In this document: positions 9,658 through 18,807 of the stretch, piece by piece | Layout: every line of letters starts with the position of its first letter | How positions within the stretch are numbered: the stretch's first letter is position 1 | NCBI RefSeq assembly: GCF_000745215.1 | Contig: NZ_JQNK01000002.1 | Coordinates: 496,001-560,000, forward strand | Direction of reading: 5' to 3' | DNA from: Methylosinus sp. PW1 | GTDB lineage: Bacteria > Pseudomonadota > Alphaproteobacteria > Rhizobiales > Beijerinckiaceae | Length of the DNA stretch: 64,000 nt | Position numbers and translations under genes: made by a program | Notes under the pieces: model-generated | The model's input: only the letters and a program-made list of their open reading frames with translations | Databases searched by the model: none | What the model was told of the DNA's origin: nothing

Positions 9658-10170
9658 TCACGAGCATCCGGTGACGAGGCCGTCGCTGCGCCCGGCGCGC
9701 AGCGAGCGCGAGACGTGCGTCACCAGCGCATCGAATTTCTTCTTCTGCGACGCAGGATATTCGATCGAGACATTGTTCCAGATTTCGCCTCGGCAGGAGA
9801 GCAGCGAGCGGCGATAGAAAATGCGGTCGCCCTTCGTGCCGGAGACGACGACCCAATCCTTGCCCTTCTTGGCGTAGGTCACCGTCTCGCCCTCGCCGGG
9901 CGCGAGACGGTCGGCGAATTCCTGATCTTTCTGAAAGGCGCGATAGCCGCCAAAGATGGCGATCTCGGCCTGCTTGTCGGGCGAGGTGAAGACGCGGCCG
10001 TCGTCATTCTCCGGCGCCTCGCCCATGGTCCAGCCCTTTGGCACATCGGCCGTCGCGCCGAAGCGGGCGTTGCGATAGGCGAGCCAGGCTTCGGCGTGCA
10101 GTGGGTCGGCGCAGAGCAGGGCCGCGACCGTCGCCGTCATTCGAATGAGGCTCGCTCGCGACCGTTCCAT
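9658..10170 (-). CDS. Small exported protein of unknown function
   Basis: A 170-residue protein with an N-terminal signal sequence (MTATVAALLCADPLHAEA near the start). The mature part begins WLAYRNARFGATADVPKGW and ends in a short region with two cysteines. It resembles proteins in which a periplasmic domain fits the pattern 'YRNxRFGxxxxxP'. I do not recognise a characterised family. It lies 13 bases after metG and upstream of tatD, so it is probably in the same transcript. The start is ATG at 10170 following AGAGACGCAA; an internal ATG at the start of the hydrophobic segment is possible. Confidence 0.75.
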   Translation of the reverse strand: MERSRASLIRMTATVAALLCADPLHAEAWLAYRNARFGATADVPKGWTMGEAPENDDGRVFTSPDKQAEIAIFGGYRAFQKDQEFADRLAPGEGETVTYAKKGKDWVVVSGTKGDRIFYRRSLLSCRGEIWNNVSIEYPASQKKKFDALVTHVSRSLRAGRSDGLVTGCS

Positions 10171-10183
10171 TTGCGTCTCTCCG

Positions 10184-11758
10184 TCAGCTCTTGGCGCCTT
10201 GCGCCTCGCCCTCCTCCACATAGCGCGGAAACACCGGCGCAGGCGCCGGCAGCGGCGCGCCGGGGCTCAGCGCATCCGACTCGCCTGCATGGATGAAATC
10301 GCGCGCATCGGCGGGAACGGCGAGCAGATCGAGCAAGCCCGAGGCCGCGGCCGGAATGAAAGGCTGCAGCGGAATGGCGAGCCGCCGCAGCGCCTCCGCC
10401 GTCACATAGAGGATCGTCTCCATGCGCTTGGGGTCGATCTTCTTCTTGGCCCAGGGCTCCTCGCCGGCAAAATAGCGATTGGCGTCCCCGACGACGCGGA
10501 ACAGCTCCGCCAGCGCCAGATGCGGCGCATAGGCGTCCATCGCCTCGCGCGCCTTGCCGAGCGCGGCCGCGGCGTCGGCGAGCAGCGCGCGGTCCGCCTC
10601 GGTGAATTCGCCGGGGGTCGGGACGACGCCGCCGCAATTCTTGGCGATCATAGACAGAGAGCGCTGCGCCAGATTGCCGAGATCATTGGCGAGATCGGCG
10701 TTGATGCGATTGACGATCGCCTCATGCGAATAATTTCCGTCCTGGCCGAAGGGCACCTCGCGCAGGAAGAAATAGCGCAGCTGATCGACGCCATAGCGCT
10801 GTGCGAGATCGATCGGGTCGATGACATTGCCGACCGACTTCGACATTTTCTCGCCGCGGCTGAACAGAAAGCCGTGCACGACGATCTGCTTCGGCAGAGC
10901 CACGCCGGCCGACATCAGAAAGGCCGGCCAATAGATCGCGTGAAAGCGCGTGATATCCTTGCCGATGACATGGGCGTTCGCCGGCCAGTAGCGCGCGCGC
11001 TCCCGCTCCCCGGTCAGAAAGCCGGTCGCGGTGATGTAATTGGTGAGCGCGTCCACCCACACATACATCACATGCGGTGAATTGGTCTCGGGCTTCGCCG
11101 GGACCGGAATACCCCAGTCGAAAGTGGTGCGGCTGATCGAGAGATCTGTGAGGCCGCGCTTCACGAAGGAGACGATCTCGTTTCTGTATTTCTCCGGCGT
11201 GATGAAATCCGGATGCGCCTCATAGAGAGCGAGCAGCTTCTCCTGATAGGCCGAGAGCTTGAAGAACCAGCTCTCCTCCTCCACCCATTCGACCGGCGTG
11301 CCCGTCGGCGCGAGCTTCTTGCCCTCGACCTCGGTGATCTCGCCTTCGTCGTAATAGGCCTCGTCGCGCACCGAGTACCAGCCGGAATATTTGGCGAGAT
11401 AAATATCGCCAGCCGCCTCCATGCGCTTCCATATCTCGAGCGCCGCCTCCGCGTGGCGCGGCTGCGTGGTGCGCACGACATCGTCGGCGAGCGCGTTCAG
11501 CGTCTCGCCCATGGTCTGGAATTGGCCGGCGGTGCGGTCGGCGAGCTGCTGCGGGGTCAGCCCCTCGCGCTCGGCGGTCCGCTGCATCTTCTGGCCGTGC
11601 TCGTCCATTCCGGTCACGAACAGCACGTCAAAGCCGTCGAGCCGCTTGAAGCGCGCGAAAGCGTCGGTCGCGATGCGTTCATACGCATGACCGATATGCG
11701 GGGCGCCATTCGCATAAGGAATGGCGGTGGTGATCATGAAGGTCGGACGTTCAGCCAT
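10184..11758 (-). CDS. metG: Methionyl-tRNA synthetase
   Basis: A 524-residue class I synthetase that charges tRNA-Met. The HIGH box appears as [13 protein letters not shown] and the KMSKS loop as [11 protein letters not shown]. The insertion that binds zinc through four cysteines in E. coli MetG has no cysteines here, and the C-terminal dimerisation/tRNA-binding domain is absent, as in the shorter alphaproteobacterial type. The start is the ATG of [18 protein letters not shown]; the upstream extension of the frame is not MetG-like. Confidence 0.97.
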   Translation of the reverse strand: MAERPTFMITTAIPYANGAPHIGHAYERIATDAFARFKRLDGFDVLFVTGMDEHGQKMQRTAEREGLTPQQLADRTAGQFQTMGETLNALADDVVRTTQPRHAEAALEIWKRMEAAGDIYLAKYSGWYSVRDEAYYDEGEITEVEGKKLAPTGTPVEWVEEESWFFKLSAYQEKLLALYEAHPDFITPEKYRNEIVSFVKRGLTDLSISRTTFDWGIPVPAKPETNSPHVMYVWVDALTNYITATGFLTGERERARYWPANAHVIGKDITRFHAIYWPAFLMSAGVALPKQIVVHGFLFSRGEKMSKSVGNVIDPIDLAQRYGVDQLRYFFLREVPFGQDGNYSHEAIVNRINADLANDLGNLAQRSLSMIAKNCGGVVPTPGEFTEADRALLADAAAALGKAREAMDAYAPHLALAELFRVVGDANRYFAGEEPWAKKKIDPKRMETILYVTAEALRRLAIPLQPFIPAAASGLLDLLAVPADARDFIHAGESDALSPGAPLPAPAPVFPRYVEEGEAQGAKS

Positions 11759-11827
11759 GGGCCAAGGGTCTAGCGCGCTTTGCCGCGGCGGGAAAGCGGA
11801 AGGCGTGCGGCGCAGCAAAATTCCTGA

Positions 11828-12343
11828 TCAGATCATGCGCGCGAGCGCCGCCCGCCAATGTTCGAGCTTGCGATCGAAGCTCATGGCCGCATGAGCCGGG
11901 CTGGTCGAAGGCAAGATCACGCTGGGCGGCGCCGATGCGAGGAGCGTCGGCGCGACCATCCGGCGATAGAGATCGCCCGCCTTGCCGCCATTGAGGCAGA
12001 CGAGGGCCGTCTGCGGATGCGCGGTCAGAAAGCCCGCTATGTCGTTGACGACGACGCTGGCGACGTCGATCTTCTGGTCGAGGCTGCCCGGCCGTCGCCC
12101 CTGCGCGCAGACATCCCACAAAGCGACGCCCTTCTCCATCAGCTGCTCGAGGCGTTCCTCATAGGGAAGCTCCGCCGCGACGCCGAACAGTCGCCCCATG
12201 ATCGGCCAGAAAGCGTTGCGCGGCTGCGCGTAATATTGGACGCGCGCCAGCGAGACCTGCCCGGGCAAAGAGCCGAGGATCAGCACGCGGGCGTCGGCGC
12301 GGGAGACCGGCGGGAAGCCTTTCGAGGTCGGAATGACGTCCAA
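11828..12343 (-). CDS. DNA-deoxyinosine/uracil glycosylase family protein
   Basis: A 171-residue protein of the UDG superfamily, closest to the hypoxanthine-DNA glycosylase group. Visible motifs are the first active-site loop LILGSLPGQVSLARVQYYAQPRNAFWP (written in two parts: GSLPG and NAFWPIMG), GVALWDVC, and the late motif LPSTSPAHA. Members remove deaminated bases from DNA in base-excision repair. It sits 9 bases after holB and upstream of metG, an insertion into the conserved tmk-holB-metG block, and is likely co-transcribed. Confidence 0.85.
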   Translation of the reverse strand: MDVIPTSKGFPPVSRADARVLILGSLPGQVSLARVQYYAQPRNAFWPIMGRLFGVAAELPYEERLEQLMEKGVALWDVCAQGRRPGSLDQKIDVASVVVNDIAGFLTAHPQTALVCLNGGKAGDLYRRMVAPTLLASAPPSVILPSTSPAHAAMSFDRKLEHWRAALARMI

Positions 12344-12352
12344 GGAAAGCCT

Positions 12353-13426
12353 CTATCGGCGCGCCGCTTCTTCGAGATCGGCGAACACCTGCAGAATGAG
12401 CCCACGCTTGTCGAAATTGAACACTTCCGTATCCCGCGCCGCTTCGCCTATGCGCTCCCAGGCGCGCGCGTAAGGGGCGAGGCTCGTCGCGCTCGCGCCT
12501 TCGTGGGCCTTTGTCCGCACGGTGGAATCGAGGAAGCGATAGAGCCCGCTCATGAAGGTCTCATAGGCCTGCTCATTGTCGCGTCCGGCGAGCCGGTCGG
12601 CGAGCGAATGAACGGCGAGCCAATCCACTTGCGGCAGCCGCGCGAACATCGCCCGCAGCGCCGTGTCGAAGGCGACGCCGTCGCCATCCAGCAGACGCAG
12701 CGCCTCGCGCACTGAGCCTTCCGCCCCCGCCGCCGCGCCGGCCAGCGCCTCCGCCGGCGCTGCGCTCCAGGGCGCGCCCAGCGCGCGGATCGCGGCGATG
12801 ACGTCCGGCTCGGCCAAAGGCGCGAGATTGAGCTTGCGGCAGCGCGAGCGGATGGTCGGCAGAACGCGGCCCGGCTGATGCGCGACCAGCAGAAACAGCG
12901 AGCGCGCCGGCGGCTCCTCGATCAGCTTCAGCAGCGCATTGGCGCTGGAGCGGTTGAGATCGTCGACGCTGTCGACGATGGCGACGCGCCAGCCGCCCTC
13001 GCCCGAGCTCTGGTGAAAGAGATGAATGAGCCGGCGCACATCCTCGATGCGGATCTCGGTGAAATGCTTCTTGGTCTTCTCGTTCCACTCGCGGCGCAAC
13101 AGGAAGAGATCGGGCAGCGCCAACGCCGCTATGCGTCGGCTGACGAAGCTCTCCTCTGAGACGAACAGCGATCGTGCGCTCGCCGCCTCGGGCGCGGCGG
13201 CGTCGGGATGCGCCAGCAGGAAGCGCGCGAGGCGCCAGGCCAGCGTCGCCTTGCCGATCCCCTCCGGCCCTCCGATGAGAATGGCCTGGGGCAGCTTGCC
13301 GCGGCGAAAGGCGTCGAGCAGCTCGCTCTCGGCCCCGTCATGGCCGAGCAGGGCGTGGGTCTCGCGGGGATGCGGAAAATCGGCGAAACGATCGCTTTCC
13401 GGCGGAGCCTCGGCGTCGCGCTTCAC
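12353..13426 (-). CDS. holB: DNA polymerase III delta' subunit
   Basis: A 357-residue clamp-loader subunit. It has an AAA+ module with P-loop GGPEGIGKATLA, the delta'-type sensor and SRC region (VLPTIRSRCRKLNLAPL), and NRSSANALLKLIEEPP. The usual zinc-finger cysteines of clamp loaders are absent. The open frame runs far upstream over tmk in another frame, but the real start is the GTG at 13426, which overlaps the tmk stop as GTGA and gives a normal-length protein. Confidence 0.92.
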   Translation of the reverse strand: MKRDAEAPPESDRFADFPHPRETHALLGHDGAESELLDAFRRGKLPQAILIGGPEGIGKATLAWRLARFLLAHPDAAAPEAASARSLFVSEESFVSRRIAALALPDLFLLRREWNEKTKKHFTEIRIEDVRRLIHLFHQSSGEGGWRVAIVDSVDDLNRSSANALLKLIEEPPARSLFLLVAHQPGRVLPTIRSRCRKLNLAPLAEPDVIAAIRALGAPWSAAPAEALAGAAAGAEGSVREALRLLDGDGVAFDTALRAMFARLPQVDWLAVHSLADRLAGRDNEQAYETFMSGLYRFLDSTVRTKAHEGASATSLAPYARAWERIGEAARDTEVFNFDKRGLILQVFADLEEAARR

Positions 13427-14142
13427 GCCATCACGCTCTTCAAGGGAATGACGATCTCGGGCCGAAAAAAGCGCGCTTCGACGACATGCCAAATGGCCTC
13501 GGCCACCTCCTGCTCGGGCGCCAGCGCATCGACGACGCAGCAGCGGCCGGGCTCGCTCGCCGCTATGTCGAGATAGGCCTGGCGCAGGCCGAGGTGAAAC
13601 TCGAGCCCCTCGCGCTCGAAGCGATCGGCCGCCTCGTCCGGCGGACGCCGCCGATGCGCGCGCTCGAGGCCGATCTCTGGCGGCAGATCGAGGATGATGG
13701 TCAGATCGGGCGACGAGCCCATCAACGCGACGCGCTCGAGCAAAGCGATGAGGCGCGGATCGACGCCGCCGCGCGCGCCCTGATAGGCCCGGGTGGAATC
13801 GGCGAAACGGTCGCAGATCACCCAGGCGCCGCGGGCGAGCGCCGGCTTGATCAGACGGTCGAGATGATCGATGCGCGCCGCCGAGAACAAGATCGCCTCG
13901 CCGAGCGGGCCGAGCGAGGCGGCTTTGCCGCCGAGCAGCGCCTCGCGCAACGCCTCGGCATGCGGCGAGCCGCCGGGCTCGCGCGTGGCGATCGCCTCCA
14001 CGCCCCTCTGCGCGAGGCGTTCCTGCAAGCGGCGCATCTGCGTCGACTTGCCGGCCCCCTCGCCGCCCTCCAGCGTTATGAACTTGCCGGCGCGGCCCTT
14101 GTCCTGCCCACGCGCCGGGCCGAGCGGCGGCTCTGCGCTCAT
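13423..14142 (-). CDS. tmk: Thymidylate kinase
   Basis: A 239-residue kinase that converts dTMP to dTDP. It shows P-loop LEGGEGAGKSTQMRRL, the substrate motif TREPGGSPHAEALRE, the DR motif in CDRFADSTRAYQG and the LID region RRRPPDEAADRFE. It overlaps dacC at its 5' end and holB at its 3' end by four bases each, so the three genes are translationally coupled. Confidence 0.96.
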   Translation of the reverse strand: MSAEPPLGPARGQDKGRAGKFITLEGGEGAGKSTQMRRLQERLAQRGVEAIATREPGGSPHAEALREALLGGKAASLGPLGEAILFSAARIDHLDRLIKPALARGAWVICDRFADSTRAYQGARGGVDPRLIALLERVALMGSSPDLTIILDLPPEIGLERAHRRRPPDEAADRFEREGLEFHLGLRQAYLDIAASEPGRCCVVDALAPEQEVAEAIWHVVEARFFRPEIVIPLKSVMA

Positions 14143-15338
14143 TGCTTCTTCGACAGCTTGTTGTGAATGGCGCCGGCCGCATATTCATAGGCCGCGTCGA
14201 AGGCGCGGCTCGGGAGCGAGCCTTTTTCGACCGTCTCGGCGGCTTCGAGCGGCTGCTCGAGCACCACGGTCGAGCCGCGGCGGATCTCGAGCTTGGCGAC
14301 CTTGGTCCCCGCCTCGACCGGCGCGATCAGCGGTCCTTCATAGACGATCTTGCCGGTGAGCTTCTCCGAGCCGCCGCGCTGCAGCAGCACTTTGATGTCG
14401 TTCGACGCGCTCAGCGGCACGGAGCCGGCGGTTCCGCCATAGACCTGCGCCGAGCCGACGGTCTCATTGGCCTTGAACAGCGACTTCTCCTCGAAATTGC
14501 GGAAGCCCCATTGCAGGATCTTGCGCGCCTCCTCGGCGCGGTCCTTGGCCGTGCGCAGCCCATAGACGGCCACGATGAGGCGGCGATCGTCCTGCACGGC
14601 GGAGCCGACCATGCCATAGCCGGAATCGTCGATATTGCCGGTCTTCAGCCCATCCGCGCCGATGCTCATGGTGAGCAGAGGATTGCGGTTCTGCTGCTTG
14701 ATCTTGTTCCAGGTGAACTCCTTCTCGCCGAAATAGCGGTAGAGGTCCGGATAGGTCTTGATGATATGCGCGGAGAGCTGGACCATCTCGCGCGGCGTCA
14801 CCTTCTGGTCCGGCCCGGCCTGCCCCCAGGGATTGCCGAAGATCGACCGGGTGAGGCCGAGCTCGGACGCCCGCTTGTTCATGCGGCCGACGAAAGCCTC
14901 TTCCGATCCGGCGACGCCCTCTGCGAGCGTGATGGCCGCGTCATTGCCGGAATCGATCACCAGGCCGCGGATCAGATCCTCGACCCGCGCCTTGCTGTTG
15001 ACGGCGAGGAACATGGCCGAGCCGCCAGCGGGCGCGCCGCCGGCGCGCCAGGCGTGCTCGGAAACGGTGAATTCGTCGTCGAGCTTCAGCCGCCCTTCCG
15101 CGATCTCGCGGAACACGACCTCCGCGGTCATGATCTTCACGGTGGAGGCCGGCGTCACATATTCGTCGGCGGCTTTCTCCAGCAGCACCGTATGTGTGCC
15201 GGCGTCCACCAGAATGGCGCGCGGCGCGGTGGTCTGGAAGCCTTCGGCGAAAGCCGCCGTCGGCGCGATGAAGGAGGCCGCCAGGACGAAGCCGAAGCGG
15301 GCGAGGGTTTTGGCGAGGGTTTTGGGAAGGGAGACAGG
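14139..15338 (-). CDS. dacC: D-alanyl-D-alanine carboxypeptidase (PBP5/6 type)
   Basis: A serine penicillin-binding protein of about 399 residues that trims pentapeptide stems in the periplasm. It has a cleavable signal peptide ending in APTAAFAEG, and the active-site triad STVK, SGN and KTG (DGLKTGNI) in the usual order. A C-terminal beta domain (PBP5_C) and an amphipathic anchor helix follow. The ORF can start at GTG 15392, but the GTG at 15338 has GAAGG upstream and places the signal peptide at the N-terminus, so I prefer it. The downstream overlap is with tmk. Confidence 0.92.
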   Translation of the reverse strand, partial: PVSLPKTLAKTLARFGFVLAASFIAPTAAFAEGFQTTAPRAILVDAGTHTVLLEKAADEYVTPASTVKIMTAEVVFREIAEGRLKLDDEFTVSEHAWRAGGAPAGGSAMFLAVNSKARVEDLIRGLVIDSGNDAAITLAEGVAGSEEAFVGRMNKRASELGLTRSIFGNPWGQAGPDQKVTPREMVQLSAHIIKTYPDLYRYFGEKEFTWNKIKQQNRNPLLTMSIGADGLKTGNIDDSGYGMVGSAVQDDRRLIVAVYGLRTAKDRAEEARKILQWGFRNFEEKSLFKANETVGSAQVYGGTAGSVPLSASNDIKVLLQRGGSEKLTGKIVYEGPLIAPVEAGTKVAKLEIRRGSTVVLEQPLEAAETVEKGSLPSRAFDAAYEYAAGAIHNKLSKKQ

Positions 15339-15479
15339 CACGCGTCTTTCGCCTTCGTTCGATGCGCCGTCGAAGCGCGTCGACGGCCTCACGCAATGAG
15401 TTCCGTTGAAATGTGGCGCGTCGGAGGGCAGAAAGCAACGGCCTCGCGCGGCGCGCGGCCGTTCAGAGCGCCGTCGAGG

Positions 15480-16514
15480 TTAATTGAGCGCTTGCCGCAA
15501 GCGCAGATTGCGCGGCGACGCCGTTCCGAGGTCGAAAGGCCGCGACGGCGGCAGCGGCGCGCTCTTGGCCATGGCCTGCGCCTTGGCCGAGATGGGCGTC
15601 GGAATGGTGGAGACCGGCTCTTTCTCGACCGCGCGCGCCTCGGCCCGGCGCGGGCTCTCGACCTCGCGCGCTTCGGTGCGAGAAATCGCCCTCTCCTCAT
15701 GCGCTTCAGCGCGAGCCGTGCTCTGCGCTTCGGCCCGCGATGCGCTCTTCTCCTCCTCGCGCGTCTCGGCGCGGGCGGCGGACGCGCGTTCAGCGCGCTC
15801 CGTCTGCTGCGTCTCTTCGGAGCGCTCGAGCCGCGCGACGCGGCTCGGCGTCTCGCGCAGATTGGTCGCCACCATGATCGGCGCCCCGCCCGGCAGAGTC
15901 GCGGGACGGCCGTCCTCGCGCAGCGTCGCCAGCAGCTTGACGTCGTCGGAGCCTTCGAGCGCGGCGCGGCCGACGAAATCGACCTTCACCCGCGCCGTGC
16001 CGACCCGATGGAAATCCAGCGCCTCGGCGACGCGTTGCGAGACATCCATCACGCGGCCGCCATGATAGGGGCCGCGATCATTGACGCGCACGATCATCGA
16101 GCGGTGATTGCGGAGATTGGTCACACGCGCATAGCTCGGCAGCGGCAGGGTGGGATGCGCGGCGCTGATCGAGGCGCTGTCGAACACCTCGCCATTGGCC
16201 GTCTTGCGTCCGTGAAAATCCGATCCGTACCAGGAGGCGAGACCCGTGGCCGTATAGGCTCTCTCGCTCGGATAATAGGTCTTGCCGGCGATCTGATAGG
16301 GCTTGCCCACCATATAGTAGCCGCCGCCGCGCGGCACTTCCTCGCCATCCGCGACGACGCGTGGGCTCGGCGCGACGCCATAGCGCGGGTCGACCTGTGA
16401 GCGGGCGATTTTATTATGCACGGCCGGCGGGGCGGACGAGCAGCCCGCGAGCGCGCAAAGGCCGAGAAGCGCGAAGGAGTAGCGAAGTTCCGGCAGTCTC
16501 GATCTCGATCTCAT
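15480..16514 (-). CDS. rlpA: RlpA-like lipoprotein (septal ring lytic transglycosylase family)
   Basis: A 344-residue lipoprotein with lipobox LAGC (ALLGLCALAGCSS). The double-psi beta-barrel carries GLASWYGSDFHGRKTANGE and the catalytic-site segment MIVRVNDRGPYHGGRVMDVS. In characterised RlpA a C-terminal SPOR domain binds denuded glycan strands; here it is replaced by a charged tail rich in Arg, Ala and Glu with repeated RAE-type motifs, so septal targeting may differ. The start is the ATG after the upstream non-coding-like part of the frame. It precedes dacC in the usual Rhizobiales order. Confidence 0.92.
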   Translation of the reverse strand: MRSRSRLPELRYSFALLGLCALAGCSSAPPAVHNKIARSQVDPRYGVAPSPRVVADGEEVPRGGGYYMVGKPYQIAGKTYYPSERAYTATGLASWYGSDFHGRKTANGEVFDSASISAAHPTLPLPSYARVTNLRNHRSMIVRVNDRGPYHGGRVMDVSQRVAEALDFHRVGTARVKVDFVGRAALEGSDDVKLLATLREDGRPATLPGGAPIMVATNLRETPSRVARLERSEETQQTERAERASAARAETREEEKSASRAEAQSTARAEAHEERAISRTEAREVESPRRAEARAVEKEPVSTIPTPISAKAQAMAKSAPLPPSRPFDLGTASPRNLRLRQALN

Positions 16515-16823
16515 GTCAGGCGCGCATTCGCTCGAAATGGGGGACGGTTCGCTTCGCTGGCGCGGCCTCGGGAGGCCACGCATGCGGGAGCCCCGAAAAC
16601 CACGCTGCTTCGGCGCGACCGCACGCCTCAATGTCTCGCGCCCGAATTACTCGAGAGTTAACGCGCGTCGCGCTCCCTCTCCCGCATCCTCGAGCTTCGC
16701 CATGAGAAAGGGCGATTGCGACCAAATTGCGACGAGAGCTTCGCCGCCCGCCACAGATTCGCCCAATGCGCCCATGCGCCGGAATCGCGAGATGCGCCAA
16801 TATCTTCGCGATTATTCGCGCAT
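16515..16823. other. rlpA-recJ intergenic region
   Basis: A 309-base gap between two minus-strand genes. It carries the rlpA promoter. I find no supported gene. A TTAC-N7-TTAAC sequence at 16647-16662 loosely resembles a CtrA box. Confidence 0.45.
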
Positions 16824-18686
16824 TCACCATGTTTCGCGATCCGGCCGGGCGAGATCGACGATGCGGGTCTCCACGCGCTCGGCGCCGCGAAACACATTGG
16901 CGCCCAGTCGCGCGGCGATATGCAGCATCCGCCCGCGGCCCTGCAGCAGCGCATCGCCGACCGGCGTTCCCACGGCGCGAAAGGCGATGGCGTCGAGCCT
17001 CGTCCCGTCGCCGGATTGGATCCGCGCCCGCACATGGGCGGAGCCGACCACCGCCGCATCGACGATGCGTTGGTCCGGCAGGACGAAGACCGGCTCGGGA
17101 TTGCCGGCGCCGAAAGGTCCCGCCTGCTCGAGCGCGCGGATAAATTCGACGCTCGCGCCGCGCGCCGTCAGCGCGCCGTCGACGAGCAGCGCGTCGGCGT
17201 CGCGGGCGCGCTCGACATCCTCCTCCAGCGCGTCGTTCATAAAGGTGCGAAAGGCGTCGATTCGCGCGCTCGCGACCGTGACGCCGGCCGCCATCGCATG
17301 GCCGCCGCCCTTTTGCAGAAGGCCCTCGTCGACAGCCAGCCGCACCGTGCGGCCGAGATCGACGCCACTCGAGCCTCTACCTGAGCCTGAGCAAATTTCC
17401 CCTGACTTCGCAATGACAAAGGCAGGAATCTTGAACTTGTCCTTTAGCCTCGAGGCGACGATTCCGACAATGCCGGGATGCCATCCCTCGCCTGCGACGA
17501 CGAGGCAGGACAGCCGGTTGGAGCGCATGAGCTGGCGGTCCGCCTCGGCCTCCGCCTCCTCCAGAGTGGCCTTTTCCAGCGCCTGCCGTTCGATGTTGAG
17601 CCGGTCGAGCTCGGCGGCGATGCGAGCGGCCTCGACGGGATCGCGCAGCGTCAGCAGCCGCGCGCCCAGCGCTGCGTCGCCGATGCGGCCGCCGGCGTTT
17701 ATGCGCGGCCCGAGCACGAAGCCGAGATGATAGGCGCGCGGCGGCCCGTCCACGCGCGCGGCGTCCAGCAGCGCCGAAAGGCCGATGCGCGCGCGGCTCC
17801 GCATGACCGCGAGGCCCTTCACCACAAAGGCGCGGTTGAGGCCCTGCAGCCGCGCGACGTCGGCGACCGTGGCCAGGGCCACGAGATCGAGTCCGGCGAG
17901 GAGATCGGGCTGCGGCCGGGCGTCGGTCCAATGTCCGCGCCGGCGCAGCTCGCGCGCCAGCGCCGCGAGGGCGAGAAAGGCGACGCCGGCCGCGCAGAGA
18001 TGACCGAGGCCGGAGAGATCGTCGGCCCGATTGGGATTGACGACGATCGCGTCCGGCAGGACCTCCGGCGCCTGATGATGGTCGATGACGATGACGTCGA
18101 GCCCTGACGCGCGGGCCGAGGCGAGCGCGGCGTGGCTGGTCGTGCCGCAATCCAGCGTCACCAGCAGGCTGGCGCCCCGCGCTCTCAGCTCGCCGATCGC
18201 CTCGGCGTTGGGGCCGTAGCCCTCGAGAATGCGGTCGGGAATATGGAGAAAGGGCCGCGGGCAGCCCGCCGCCTCCAGAAACTCGACGAAAAGCGCGGAG
18301 GAGGTCGCGCCATCGACGTCATAATCGCCGAAGACGGCGATCTGCTCGCCCGCCTCCACGGCCCGAGCGAGGCGCTCGACGGCGGCCTCCATGTCCTGCA
18401 GCAGCAGCGGATCGGGCATCAGCGCGCGCAGCGTCGGATCGAGGAAGGCGGCGGCGCTCTCCTGCGTCACCCCCCGCCCCGCCAGGACCCGCGAGAGCGC
18501 GTCGCCATGGCCGTGAATCTGGGCGATTGCGGCCGCCTGGGCCTCGTCATGCCGGCGCAGCCGGGCGCGCCAGGCGCGGCCTGCGATCGAGCGCTCGACC
18601 CCCAGAAACAGCGGTCGGTCGCTCCCGGCGATTTTGTCCAGCATCGAAGGCCCGGCGGCGAGAAGCGAATCGTGAAGAAAAAGCAT
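16824..18686 (-). CDS. recJ: Single-stranded-DNA exonuclease RecJ
   Basis: About 620 residues. RecJ degrades single-stranded DNA 5' to 3' in recombination and repair. DHH-superfamily motifs are visible: VFGDYDVDGATSSA, LLVTLDCGTTSH, VIVIDHHQAPE, and the DHHA1 segment GGGHAMAAGVTV. The RecJ OB domain follows (ERVETRIVDLARPDRETW at the end). Three starts are possible: TTG 18710, ATG 18686 and ATG 18644; none has a strong ribosome-binding site, and 18686 is a compromise. A short low-GC patch inside the gene is reported separately. Confidence 0.92.
   Translation of the reverse strand: MLFLHDSLLAAGPSMLDKIAGSDRPLFLGVERSIAGRAWRARLRRHDEAQAAAIAQIHGHGDALSRVLAGRGVTQESAAAFLDPTLRALMPDPLLLQDMEAAVERLARAVEAGEQIAVFGDYDVDGATSSALFVEFLEAAGCPRPFLHIPDRILEGYGPNAEAIGELRARGASLLVTLDCGTTSHAALASARASGLDVIVIDHHQAPEVLPDAIVVNPNRADDLSGLGHLCAAGVAFLALAALARELRRRGHWTDARPQPDLLAGLDLVALATVADVARLQGLNRAFVVKGLAVMRSRARIGLSALLDAARVDGPPRAYHLGFVLGPRINAGGRIGDAALGARLLTLRDPVEAARIAAELDRLNIERQALEKATLEEAEAEADRQLMRSNRLSCLVVAGEGWHPGIVGIVASRLKDKFKIPAFVIAKSGEICSGSGRGSSGVDLGRTVRLAVDEGLLQKGGGHAMAAGVTVASARIDAFRTFMNDALEEDVERARDADALLVDGALTARGASVEFIRALEQAGPFGAGNPEPVFVLPDQRIVDAAVVGSAHVRARIQSGDGTRLDAIAFRAVGTPVGDALLQGRGRMLHIAARLGANVFRGAERVETRIVDLARPDRETW
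17368..17454. other. Low-GC patch in recJ bounded by CTCGAG
   Basis: An 87-base segment inside recJ runs from one CTCGAG to another. It is roughly half G+C against about two-thirds around it and uses codons rare elsewhere here (AAA, TTT, ATT, TGC). The frame stays open and encodes canonical RecJ sequence (SRLKDKFKIPAFVIAKSGE), so there is no disruption. Confidence 0.5.
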
Positions 18687-18807
18687 CGCGGCCACGGTCC
18701 GGCCGGTCAATGCGGCGCAGAAGCCGTCCCCCGCCTTTACGTTCTTCCCCTCGCGGAAAAGCCGCCGCGCCCTCCCCGGCCAGGGTCGCGCTCGCTACGA
18801 TCGGGGC

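Noticed and set aside
12353..14188. 611-residue frame that would extend holB upstream
   Set aside because: The first 254 residues are an out-of-frame read of tmk; the GTG at 13426 gives a normal holB.
14142..16400. 752-residue plus-strand frame opposite dacC and rlpA
   Set aside because: It spans two real genes and the gap between them, which a true gene would not do; no motifs are seen.
16647..16662. CtrA-like box TTAC-N7-TTAAC upstream of rlpA
   Set aside because: One mismatch in the first half-site and no second copy nearby; such matches arise by chance, so no claim is made.
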